Position numbers and translations under genes: made by a program
DNA from: Dehalococcoidia bacterium
Lineage (GTDB): Bacteria > Chloroflexota > Dehalococcoidia > Dehalococcoidales > UBA1222
NCBI GenBank assembly: GCA_009783135.1
Contig: WRHS01000017.1
Location: 1-19,739, forward strand
DNA: 19,739 bases
Direction of reading: 5' to 3'
Shown here: positions 7,134 to 13,681 of the stretch, in pieces
Layout: every line of letters begins with the position of its first letter
Position numbering within the stretch: position 1 is the stretch's first letter
The notes under the pieces: model-generated
Told to the model about the DNA's origin: nothing
The model's database searches: none
Seen by the model: the letters and a program-made list of their open reading frames with translations, nothing else

Positions 7134-7637
7134 TTAAATATCCAGATAGTCCACGGGGTTTTGCTCACGCTCTGCCAGTGCGCTGATGTAGCGCACCAGT
7201 GCTGACGGCAGTTTGTTTTGCCAGTCCCCTGCCTGTTCAGCTATCACTAGTTCGGCATGACGCTGGTTACAACTCCATGTTTCAGGGTCTTTCCATGACT
7301 GGCGCGTGAGCATGGTCTTGCCTTTGTAATCCAGCCACACGGCCCAGTTGCCTTTCTGTGTGTGGTAGATGACGGCTTCAATCCACCATTGTTTGTCGTC
7401 GCTTATGCCCTTCCATTTGCCCATTTCGGCGGCAATGAAGCGCTGCTCCCGTTCAGCCTCCTTACTGCCGACTTTAACGCTAACCTCTTTCATGCCTTTG
7501 CCTTTTTCCTGATGCCGCGCTACATATTCGCGCAACGCCTTGGCAATGACTGCGGACATAGCCTCTTCTGAGATTTGTTGTGCTTCCTCAAATACAGGGA
7601 CGTCGTTTTGGCTGACATAAATTGTTTTATTTGGCAT
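7134..7637 (-). CDS. EXLDI-type protein with ribbon-helix-helix-like N-terminus
   Basis: A 167-residue protein. The C-terminal pentapeptide DYLDI, the roughly 160-residue length and the central WWIEAVIYHTQKGNWAVW region fit the EXLDI family, as I recall it (TIGR04342); the first Glu is Asp here. Residues 1-42 (KTIYVSQND ... SAVIAKALREYVARH) look like a CopG/Arc ribbon-helix-helix domain. It may therefore bind DNA and could regulate itself through the palindrome in its promoter; this is inference. No Shine-Dalgarno sequence precedes the ATG at 7637, and the -10 box lies 7 bp upstream, which predicts a leaderless mRNA. It is probably the first gene of a unit with the 51-aa membrane protein. The family function is unknown. 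Confidence 0.7.
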   Translation of the reverse strand: MPNKTIYVSQNDVPVFEEAQQISEEAMSAVIAKALREYVARHQEKGKGMKEVSVKVGSKEAEREQRFIAAEMGKWKGISDDKQWWIEAVIYHTQKGNWAVWLDYKGKTMLTRQSWKDPETWSCNQRHAELVIAEQAGDWQNKLPSALVRYISALAEREQNPVDYLDI

Positions 7638-7643
7638 ACATAT

Positions 7644-7672
7644 AGTATATTATACGTATATTGTTGTGTCAA
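7644..7672 (-). promoter_or_regulatory. Strong, apparently leaderless promoter of the EXLDI gene
   Basis: On the minus strand, consensus TTGACA (7667-7672), a 17-bp spacer and TATACT (7644-7649). Transcription would begin at or next to the ATG at 7637. The spacer contains the perfect 10-bp palindrome TATACGTATA (7651-7660), a candidate operator. Confidence 0.7.
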
Positions 7673-7766
7673 GAGAGTACACTGGAAATGGCAATAGACT
7701 CCAGCCGCTCGTTTTCGTTTGGCACAGTTCTGGATGCGCGCTAAAGTTGAAACAAAGTATGCTTTA

Positions 7767-9110
7767 TTACAGGTACATTGCCATATAAATGGGGAGATGA
7801 AGGACGTCATCTTTTATGGCGACATCGCCAGTGTAGAGAATGTAAGCATCCCCGATACTGCCGTGATACTTTCTTCTGAATTTATCAAGCGAAGAATGGG
7901 CTTTATAAACGGATGACTTAACTTCAACGGGGCATATTTTATTCTTGACGGTAATCAGGAAATCGATTTCCATCATATTTTGCCGGTTAAACGTATCAAC
8001 TCTTGAGAAAAAAAACAGGCTATGTCCGTTGTAGCGCAGTATTTGCGCCACAATATTTTCCATGAGCATGCCTTCGTTTACATGAAGCGTATCAAGTAAA
8101 ATGGCGCGATATAGTTCGTTGTCGGTATATTTGTTATCGCGGAAAGCGTGAGTTACCAATAATCCCGTATCGGCCATGAAGACCTTTTGTGTGGTGTGGT
8201 CGCTACTTAGCGCAAGGCCTATATGTGGGTCCGTGGCATTGAAACAGGGGTTTACAATCATAGCGTCGCTTAACCACATAAATGCATCCTCGTAACTGCG
8301 CAGTCGAGCCTCCTTAGTTATAGAGGAGAGTTTGTAATGCTTTTCCTTTTTTGAAAGCTGTCCCGGCAGTGCGTCAAAAATCGCATTAACCTTGCTTTCA
8401 TAGCCACTGGCATATTTGGATATGTCGTTGCGGTACAGTGTCAGTATGCGCTTTTTTATCTGGTCAACTGCAGCAAAATCCTTATTGTTCAGATATTCCA
8501 GGACGGCTTGTGGCATACCGCCTACCAGCATGTATTGGCGAAAATCGTTCATTACCTTGCGATGTAATGCCTGTCCCAAAGGCTTCTTCTGCTCAAAGCA
8601 TGACTGGGTCAAGTCTATGGTGCTTTCATCCCCAAGCGCCCAAAGAAATTCCTCAAAATCCAAAGGGAACATATCAAGGTGTTCCTCTTCGGAGGGGATT
8701 AATATGTTTTTTACATTTTGTTTAAGCGACAGGAGTGAGCCGGTTTCAATGTAGTCGTATCTTCCGTCAGCTACAAGATACTTAAGCAGTTGTCGCGCTT
8801 TCGGAAATAGCTGCACCTCATCAAATACGATTAAACTCTCTCTTTTGTAAAGCAGGGTATGATAGTAAGCGGCAATCTTGGCGAAGAACATATCCAAGTC
8901 GGCACTATCATTTTCAAAAACATTAAACATTTCCTTGGAAATATGCCCGAAGTCAATGAGTATCATGCTCCTGTATTCATTTTTACCAAGCTGCTCGCAA
9001 AGAAAACTCTTTCCTACGCGTCGTGCCCCGTCAAGCATTAGTGCGCTTGTCCCTTTGCGCTCATTCTTCCATGCCAGCATCTTTTGATATATTTTACGTT
9101 TCAAAACCAT
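7767..9110 (-). CDS. AAA ATPase with DUF4143 domain (type 2)
   Basis: 447 residues. Walker A GARRVGKS at residues 28-35 and Walker B LIVFDE at 93-98 define an archaeal-ATPase-like P-loop domain. The phrases ETGSLLSLK and FPLDFEEFLWALG are typical of this family. The DUF4143 region ends with a PD-(D/E)XK-like pattern, EID383F ... E396-V-K398. The ATG at 9110 has GGAGGT (9120-9125) nine bases upstream; a TTG two codons earlier is too close to that site. It is monocistronic, with its own promoter overlapping direct repeats. It differs clearly from the type 1 protein at 3938-5245 in the RRVGKS motif and in body sequence. The role of the family is unsettled; defence, selfish-element and regulatory roles have been suggested. 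Confidence 0.88.
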   Translation of the reverse strand: MVLKRKIYQKMLAWKNERKGTSALMLDGARRVGKSFLCEQLGKNEYRSMILIDFGHISKEMFNVFENDSADLDMFFAKIAAYYHTLLYKRESLIVFDEVQLFPKARQLLKYLVADGRYDYIETGSLLSLKQNVKNILIPSEEEHLDMFPLDFEEFLWALGDESTIDLTQSCFEQKKPLGQALHRKVMNDFRQYMLVGGMPQAVLEYLNNKDFAAVDQIKKRILTLYRNDISKYASGYESKVNAIFDALPGQLSKKEKHYKLSSITKEARLRSYEDAFMWLSDAMIVNPCFNATDPHIGLALSSDHTTQKVFMADTGLLVTHAFRDNKYTDNELYRAILLDTLHVNEGMLMENIVAQILRYNGHSLFFFSRVDTFNRQNMMEIDFLITVKNKICPVEVKSSVYKAHSSLDKFRRKYHGSIGDAYILYTGDVAIKDDVLHLPIYMAMYL

Positions 9111-9136
9111 TTGCAACGCACCTCCAACTCATTAGG

Positions 9137-9165
9137 ATTCTAGCGTATAATGCACGAAAAGGCAA
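9137..9165 (-). promoter_or_regulatory. Promoter of the type 2 DUF4143 ATPase
   Basis: On the minus strand, TTGCCT (9160-9165), a 17-bp spacer and TAGAAT (9137-9142), about 27 bp before the start codon. The -35 lies inside the proximal direct repeat (9151-9164), so a protein bound to the repeat would block the promoter. Confidence 0.55.
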
Positions 9166-9197
9166 GTACAAAACATGGGAAATTGCACGAAAAGGCA
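9151..9197. repeat. Pair of 14-bp direct repeats upstream of the type 2 ATPase
   Basis: TGCACGAAAAGGCA occurs exactly at 9151-9164 and 9184-9197, a 33-bp period (about three helical turns). This places two sites on one face of the DNA, as for cooperative binding of a regulator. The proximal copy overlaps the -35 box. Confidence 0.7.
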
Positions 9198-9285
9198 TAT
9201 TGTCTACCATGTGCTAAAGCGGTAATTTACAAAGTATGTCTCAGTGGTAATGCAGCCGGATTGTCGGCTGTGTTATCATTTGGTG

Positions 9286-9753
9286 ATGGAAATTAACATT
9301 CTTTTTGACGATGGTTTTGAGACTGTATTGGAAGAGCCTTGGATAAGGGCTGTGGCTGGCGCAGCACTTAGTGCTGAGGGGCAGATAGGTTCGGAGATGG
9401 GGGTTCTTATTACAGGGCAGGAGCAAATTCGCCTCTTGCATAAGCAGTATATGGATGATGATACACCAACTGATGTCTTGTCCTTCGCTATGCGTGAGAG
9501 TATGGAGAAAGCCCCTGAGTTTATCGTTCCGTGCGGTGAGGTTGAGCATTTGGGGGAGGTAATTATCTCTTATCCGCAGGCTGAGATACAGGCGGCAGAG
9601 CATGGGCATTCCGTGCGGCGTGAGGTGGCAATACTGCTGATACATGGCGTGTTGCATCTTTTGGGTTACGACCATGCTGAGCTGTCGTGCCAGCAGGATA
9701 TGCAGCTGCATGAGCAGGCGATATTGAAATTGGTTGAGGCTGATCTGCCTTGA
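9286..9753 (+). CDS. ybeY: YbeY endoribonuclease, rRNA maturation factor
   Basis: 155 residues from the ATG at 9286, matching the usual YbeY length and start (MEINILF). YbeY is a zinc-dependent endoribonuclease acting in 16S rRNA 3'-end processing and ribosome quality control. The metal-binding motif HGVLHLLGYDH gives His120, His124 and His130 (H-x3-H-x5-H). The conserved DTPTDVLSF block is at 59-67. A longer frame from 9244 adds 14 unconserved residues and no better ribosome site. No clear Shine-Dalgarno precedes 9286, so the start rests on family alignment. A short hairpin (9253-9270) lies just upstream. The stop overlaps the start of the next gene by four bases. Confidence 0.93.
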   Translation: MEINILFDDGFETVLEEPWIRAVAGAALSAEGQIGSEMGVLITGQEQIRLLHKQYMDDDTPTDVLSFAMRESMEKAPEFIVPCGEVEHLGEVIISYPQAEIQAAEHGHSVRREVAILLIHGVLHLLGYDHAELSCQQDMQLHEQAILKLVEADLP

Positions 9754-10340
9754 AAATCTTGGGGATTGCCGGAAGCCCGCGTCGTAGCAGCAATACAGAT
9801 ATTTTGCTCGGACAGGTGCTTAAAGGGGCTGAGTGTCAGGGGGCAACCTCAGGCATATTGCGCGTGTGTGACCTGAATATCATGCCGTGCTCACACTGTG
9901 ATGATTGTTTGCATAGCGGCGAGTGCCCTCTCCTTGATGATATGGTAGACGTACTTAAAGAAATTGAACGGGCGGATGCTATCGTTCTGGCGGCGCCGCT
10001 TCACTTTATGGGAATGCCTTCGCAGGTGAAGACATTGATAGACCGCATGCAGGTCGTGTGGTGCAGGAAGTATGTACTGAAGCAGCTTCCGCTTGCTTCC
10101 GCCCGCATGCGTTGCGGCTTGTTCGTGTCTGTTGGCGGACGTATGGGGGAGCGTTTATTTGATGGCGCTGAGGTAACGGCTAAGGCTTTTTTTGCCAGCC
10201 TTGATATCAGGTATGCCGGAAAGCTGGTATTCCCCGGAATAGAGCGGCGTGCTCAAATTCAGGATGATGCCGGTGCTCTTCAGAATGCGTTTGATGTCGG
10301 GCAAAAACTGATGCGGGACCACTCAGGCGTTTTAAGCTAG
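9750..10340 (+). CDS. Iron-sulfur flavoprotein / NADPH-dependent FMN reductase family
   Basis: 196 residues from TTG at 9750, overlapping the ybeY stop (TTGA), so translation is probably coupled. A flavodoxin-like fold is shown by the N-terminal FMN-phosphate loop GIAGSPRRSSNT (residues 5-16) and by ADAIVLAAPLHFMGMPSQVKTLIDR. The compact cysteine set Cys47-x2-Cys50-x2-Cys53-x5-Cys59 matches the Isf motif that binds a 4Fe-4S cluster. It should carry electrons between a donor such as ferredoxin and an unknown acceptor in the cytoplasm of an anaerobe. Its stop overlaps the convergent gene's stop at CTAG (10337-10340). Confidence 0.85.
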   Translation: MKILGIAGSPRRSSNTDILLGQVLKGAECQGATSGILRVCDLNIMPCSHCDDCLHSGECPLLDDMVDVLKEIERADAIVLAAPLHFMGMPSQVKTLIDRMQVVWCRKYVLKQLPLASARMRCGLFVSVGGRMGERLFDGAEVTAKAFFASLDIRYAGKLVFPGIERRAQIQDDAGALQNAFDVGQKLMRDHSGVLS

Positions 10341-10801
10341 ATTGTTTTGCCGGCTTTGCGTGCCCGCATGTCCAGAACGGCACCGAAAACTATTCCCAAT
10401 GCCACGCCCGCCGGTATGCCGATGATGGGGCTTTTGAAAACAACCCCAAGTGACACACCCACACCGGCGCCGATAGCCAAAAAGATACCGGTATTTTGCC
10501 CGTCGCTGATGAGTCCGTGCGTCTTTTTCAGGTGGGAAAGGATGGTATTGGCGTTGCCAAGGAAAAGGCGCTTCTGTTCTTTGGTTATTTGCGTGGGCGC
10601 ATAAGACAAGTCTTTAATCATGTTATCCATGAGCGTTTGAAACTCGCGGCAGTGCGGGCAGTCTGCGGCAAACTCGCCTATGCGACGTGCAATTTTGAGG
10701 AAACGACCGAGGTAGTAATCGCGCGCATCCGCGCCCAACTGTGCCTTGAGCGTTTCCACTTTGGCTTCCAAATTACCATACCATTCAGTTTGCTCTGACA
10801 T
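10337..10801 (-). CDS. Hypothetical small membrane protein
   Basis: A 154-residue protein not assigned to a family. A polar, helical N-terminal two thirds (with CPHC at 48-51) is followed by two Gly/Ala-rich hydrophobic helices (about 104-122 and 125-144, separated by KSP) and a basic tail RARKAGKTI. This suggests a cytosolic domain tethered by a helical hairpin. The start is ATG at 10801, with GGGGG six to seven bases upstream. It follows gatA by 36 bp on the same strand, so it probably belongs to the gatCA transcript. The CPHC pair could be a redox or metal site, but only one pair is present. Confidence 0.7.
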   Translation of the reverse strand: MSEQTEWYGNLEAKVETLKAQLGADARDYYLGRFLKIARRIGEFAADCPHCREFQTLMDNMIKDLSYAPTQITKEQKRLFLGNANTILSHLKKTHGLISDGQNTGIFLAIGAGVGVSLGVVFKSPIIGIPAGVALGIVFGAVLDMRARKAGKTI

Positions 10802-10837
10802 CGTTGCCCCCAGCGAAATATTTGAGATAATCCGTTG

Positions 10838-12298
10838 TTAAATTGGTGCTTTGCGTTGCTGCCAGCCGGTTGCCTGCTCATAGGCATGCGCTATGCGTAA
10901 AATTGTTTCCTCAGCGAACGGCTTGGCGATAATTTGGAGCCCAACGGGTAATCCGTCAACAAAGCCGGCAGGTATGGAAATGGCCGGTACGCCTGCGATA
11001 TTGATGGGCATGGTGCAGACATCGGAAAGATATAACTGCATCAAATCATTGGTTTTTTCGCCGATCTTGAATGGTACGCTAGGTGACGTCGGTGCTATTA
11101 GCGCATCGTATTTCTCGAAAGCGCTGTCAAACTCACGGCGTATGAGCGTGCGCACCCTTTGTGCTTTCAGATAATATGCGTCGTAGTATCCGGCGCTGAG
11201 GGCATAAGTGCCCAGCATGATGCGACGTTTTACCTCCGGTCCGAAACCGAACTGGCGTGTTTTTTCTATGGACTCCCACATGCTGCGGGCTTCCTTATAT
11301 GAGAAGCCGTATCTCACGCCATCGTAGCGCGCCAGATTGGCTGATGCCTCTGACGGAGAGATGATGTAGTATACCGCCAGGGCATAAGGCGTACTTGGCA
11401 GGCTGACGTCCCAGTCAACGCACGCTCCCATCTCTTCCAACTTGGCGACGGCAGTTTTTATAGTGCCGGCTACCTCCGGCTGTATGCCGTCAACAAAGTA
11501 CTCGCGCGGAATACCTATGCGCATACCCTTAATGTCTTTGCCCAATGCTTTAGTATAATCTGGCACGTCGCATGGGACAGAGGTTGAATCGCGCTCGTCA
11601 TGCCCTGAGATGACGTTCATTACGATGGCTGCGTCCTCTACGTCCTGTGTCATGGGACCGATCTGATCAAGGGACGAGGCGTAAGCAATCGCTCCGTAGC
11701 GGCTGACGCGACCGTAGGTTGGTTTCAGTCCTGTTATAGAGCAAAAACTTGCCGGTTGGCGTATGCTGCCTCCGGTGTCAGAGCCGAGGGCATAAAAACT
11801 TTCCTTCGCGGCAATGGCCGCTGCCGCACCACCGGATGAGCCGCCAGGTACGCGCTCTAAATCCCAAGGGTTATGTGTGGGGAAAAAGGCTGAGTTTTCG
11901 GTTGATGAGCCCATGGCACACTCATCCATATTGGCTTTGCCGACCAGTACCATCCCCTCGGCATAAAGCTTTTCGATAACTGTGGCATCATAAGGCGGCA
12001 CGAAATTCTCCAGCATTTTTGATGCGCAGGTGGTGCGTACGCCTTTGGTGCATATGAGGTCTTTTATTACGGCCGGAATACCTGTGAGTGGACTGCAGTT
12101 GCCATCTGCAATGCGTTTGTCAGCCTGCGCTGCCTGTTGCAGAGCCAACTCTTCGGTGACAGTCAAGAATGCGCGCACCTTGGAGTCCACTGCCTGTATG
12201 CGCGCAAGTACGGCTTTGGTTAATTCTACGGACGAAACCTGTTTTGTGATAAGCAGTTTATGCGCTTCGTGAATAGTCAATTGTTCAGGGTTTGTCAA
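10838..12298 (-). CDS. gatA: Aspartyl/glutamyl-tRNA amidotransferase subunit A
   Basis: 486 residues, the usual GatA length. GatA is the glutaminase/amidase subunit that releases ammonia from glutamine for conversion of Glu-tRNA-Gln (or Asp-tRNA-Asn) by GatCAB. The amidase-signature triad is visible: Lys79 (VIKD), Ser154 in PGGSSGG and the nucleophile Ser178 in GSDTGGSIR, the same numbering as in characterised GatA enzymes. I place the start at TTG 12296-12298 (MTNPEQLTIHEA), with AAGGAG six bases upstream. A longer frame to 12379 overlaps gatC and is not conserved. It begins 13 bp after gatC. gatB is not in the window. Confidence 0.96.
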   Translation of the reverse strand: MTNPEQLTIHEAHKLLITKQVSSVELTKAVLARIQAVDSKVRAFLTVTEELALQQAAQADKRIADGNCSPLTGIPAVIKDLICTKGVRTTCASKMLENFVPPYDATVIEKLYAEGMVLVGKANMDECAMGSSTENSAFFPTHNPWDLERVPGGSSGGAAAAIAAKESFYALGSDTGGSIRQPASFCSITGLKPTYGRVSRYGAIAYASSLDQIGPMTQDVEDAAIVMNVISGHDERDSTSVPCDVPDYTKALGKDIKGMRIGIPREYFVDGIQPEVAGTIKTAVAKLEEMGACVDWDVSLPSTPYALAVYYIISPSEASANLARYDGVRYGFSYKEARSMWESIEKTRQFGFGPEVKRRIMLGTYALSAGYYDAYYLKAQRVRTLIRREFDSAFEKYDALIAPTSPSVPFKIGEKTNDLMQLYLSDVCTMPINIAGVPAISIPAGFVDGLPVGLQIIAKPFAEETILRIAHAYEQATGWQQRKAPI

Positions 12299-12311
12299 TG
12301 CTCGCTCCTTT

Positions 12312-12599
12312 CTATTCCAACACCGCGTGTATGCGGAAAAACTCGCCATCTTTGCGCGGGGCGTTCGCCAGCACGTCACATGATGACAGGGAAGGAGTTA
12401 CGGCGTCTTCTCGCATTACATTACATAATGAGTTTGGTTGAGCTGTGGGAGGGACCCCTGTGGTATCCACGCTGTTTAGAACCTCGAAGCTTTCCAATAT
12501 CTCGGAAAGTTGTACGCTGAAAGTGGAAACATCTTCTTCGGTCATGCCCAATTTTGCCAGCGCTGCAATATGCATTACTTCTTCACGGTCAAGTTTCAT
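12312..12599 (-). CDS. gatC: Aspartyl/glutamyl-tRNA amidotransferase subunit C
   Basis: 95 residues, normal for GatC, the small subunit that wraps GatA and GatB and stabilises the complex. Conserved features are the N-terminal helix (VMHIAALAKLGMTEEDV), the LSEILESFEVLNSVDTTGVPPTAQ block (about 31-54) and a Phe-Phe-Arg near the C-terminus. The start is ATG at 12599 with an AGGA-type site. It is first in the transcript gatC-gatA-small membrane protein, with its own promoter at 12622-12651. Confidence 0.95.
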   Translation of the reverse strand: MKLDREEVMHIAALAKLGMTEEDVSTFSVQLSEILESFEVLNSVDTTGVPPTAQPNSLCNVMREDAVTPSLSSCDVLANAPRKDGEFFRIHAVLE

Positions 12600-12621
12600 A
12601 ATTTCCTACTCCAATGCAGGA

Positions 12622-12651
12622 ATTATAACGCGAAGAGCGATGGTGGGGCAA
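12622..12651 (-). promoter_or_regulatory. gatC: Promoter of gatC-gatA
   Basis: On the minus strand, TTGCCC (12646-12651), an 18-bp spacer and a perfect TATAAT (12622-12627), about 22 bp before the gatC start. Confidence 0.55.
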
Positions 12652-12661
12652 CTGTGGCGGA

Positions 12662-12718
12662 TTATGCCAGCTTAGCTTCATTGCGCGTCTTTTTGGCATA
12701 CATGTCTAATATTGCGTT
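12662..12718 (-). pseudogene. Possible VapC toxin remnant
   Basis: Directly after the VapB-like stop, the frame AILDMYAKKTRNE runs 18 residues to a stop. It resembles a shrunken version of the YLLDTN...YxxKKR start of PIN-domain VapC toxins, with the Thr-Asn that follows the catalytic Asp missing. It lies where vapC would be expected. The match is short and could be chance. Confidence 0.25.
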
Positions 12719-12922
12719 CTATTGTTCGCGCCCGTTAGGTAAAAAATCATCCGTAAAACTCTCCAGCCCTTCAAGAAATGTTCCCCACGCCTTCTCTATT
12801 GGGAATAATATGGTCGAGGTATAGGTTCCTTGTGTGCCCTCTTCACTTTCTGAAAAGTGATTCTCATTTGGCAATCTGACGGCTTGGTTATTTCTGGTGA
12901 TAAGCAATTTTGCGCTTTCCAT
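12719..12922 (-). CDS. VapB-type antitoxin, apparently orphan
   Basis: A 67-residue protein. The N-terminus MESAKLLITRNNQAVRLPNE matches the AbrB/MazE swapped-hairpin DNA-binding domain of VapB antitoxins. The C-terminal part (EKAWGTFLEGLESFTDDF) resembles the segment that wraps the VapC toxin. The start is ATG at 12922 with GAGG about 11 bases upstream. Sixteen bases before the start lies a perfect 11-bp inverted repeat (12938-12962), the expected self-regulated operator. No intact toxin gene follows; only 57 bases with a weak VapC-like start remain before the gatC promoter region. The middle (SESEEGTQGTYTS) lacks some conserved residues, so partial decay is possible. Confidence 0.75.
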   Translation of the reverse strand: MESAKLLITRNNQAVRLPNENHFSESEEGTQGTYTSTILFPIEKAWGTFLEGLESFTDDFLPNGREQ

Positions 12923-12937
12923 TAGTTCATTACCTCA

Positions 12938-12962
12938 CATATGGTATTTACAATACCATATG
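12938..12962. promoter_or_regulatory. Operator palindrome of the vapB-like gene
   Basis: Perfect 11-bp arms 12938-12948 and 12952-12962 around a 3-bp centre, beginning 16 bp upstream of the antitoxin start codon. Such palindromes are the usual binding sites of AbrB-fold antitoxins. Further upstream, a looser inverted repeat (13045-13056 with 13090-13102) is present. I see no gene between 12963 and 13150. Confidence 0.75.
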
Positions 12963-13150
12963 TACTGACAGTGTATCCAGAAATGTTTGTGCTCATATCA
13001 CTTCTATGGTTTTATCCAAGAATGAATAGCTTCACGATTTTTGTCCAATCTAAAAGCCATTTGGATCGGGCAAGGTCTCGTTTATAGGACTTTTAGCATT
13101 GGGCAGGCAATGACGCATCATTGCGGAAACGATGCACAGTTGTTGCCAAA

Positions 13151-13188
13151 ATTTCAGGCTCTCCGACATTTGTCGGAGAGCCTGAAAT
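13151..13188. terminator. Perfect 18-bp-arm hairpin after the InsA-like gene
   Basis: Arms 13151-13168 and 13171-13188 are perfectly complementary around TT. It starts three bases past the stop codon of the minus-strand gene at 13192. On that strand it is followed by ATTTT, so it can act as an intrinsic terminator for the surface-protein/InsA-like transcript. Perfect arms this long are unusual for a simple terminator and could also be a recombination or element-end feature. Confidence 0.7.
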
Positions 13189-13191
13189 GCG

Positions 13192-13647
13192 CTAGATATC
13201 TAATTTTCTGATTTTGGAGCCGTTAATATGCTGCAGCAGGACAATGGCGGAGTATCCGGGCCATAACTCACCGGCTGCGACAGCAAGCGGTTTGGTGGAA
13301 TCAAATGACGATTCTTTGGTCTTGATATAATCGCTGAGTTTGTCGAATTCCATATGTTTGATTCCGCCGTGCGTTTCATTGTTCGGCTGCTGGCATCCTG
13401 CCTCAGCAATCCAGCGATATGTCAAAGACGGTGAGGTATCGAAAATCTTGGCAAGCATGCGGTAGGAAGCCTTACCTGATGCATGGAGGATGACGCACAG
13501 GGCTTTCTTAATGGCAACGCGCTCATTGGTTCTGCCGTCTCCTTCGGTAAAGTGGCAGTCGCACACTTTGCAATGGTATCGCTGCTTGTTGTTTACCTTA
13601 CCGCTTTTGGTAATTTGGGTCGAGTTACAGTTTTTGCATTTCAACAT
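13192..13647 (-). CDS. InsA-like zinc-ribbon/HTH protein without transposase domain (copy 2)
   Basis: A 151-residue protein. The zinc ribbon is Cys4-x2-Cys7 ... Cys26-x2-Cys29 (KCKNC ... YHCKVC), and a helix-turn-helix segment (ALCVILHASGKASYRMLAKI ... LTYRWI, about 50-80) follows, as in IS1-family InsA. It then reads EFDKL-SDYI, reminiscent of the EFDEMWHFI that opens the catalytic half in such transposases. It ends in a short unrelated stretch (GELWPGYSAIVLLQHI ... KLDI) with no DDE residues. The ATG at 13647 has AAGGAG nearby, 34 bp after the surface-protein stop, which suggests co-transcription, and a strong hairpin follows. Paralogue of 1-227. It may be a domesticated DNA-binding protein rather than a working transposase. 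Confidence 0.8.
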   Translation of the reverse strand: MLKCKNCNSTQITKSGKVNNKQRYHCKVCDCHFTEGDGRTNERVAIKKALCVILHASGKASYRMLAKIFDTSPSLTYRWIAEAGCQQPNNETHGGIKHMEFDKLSDYIKTKESSFDSTKPLAVAAGELWPGYSAIVLLQHINGSKIRKLDI

Positions 13648-13681
13648 GATAGTGTCTCCTTTTTATATTTGTTATTTCGCA

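Noticed and set aside
12299..12379. 27-residue N-terminal extension of GatA
   Set aside because: It overlaps gatC and is not family-like; TTG at 12298 has a good ribosome site and gives correct catalytic residue numbering.
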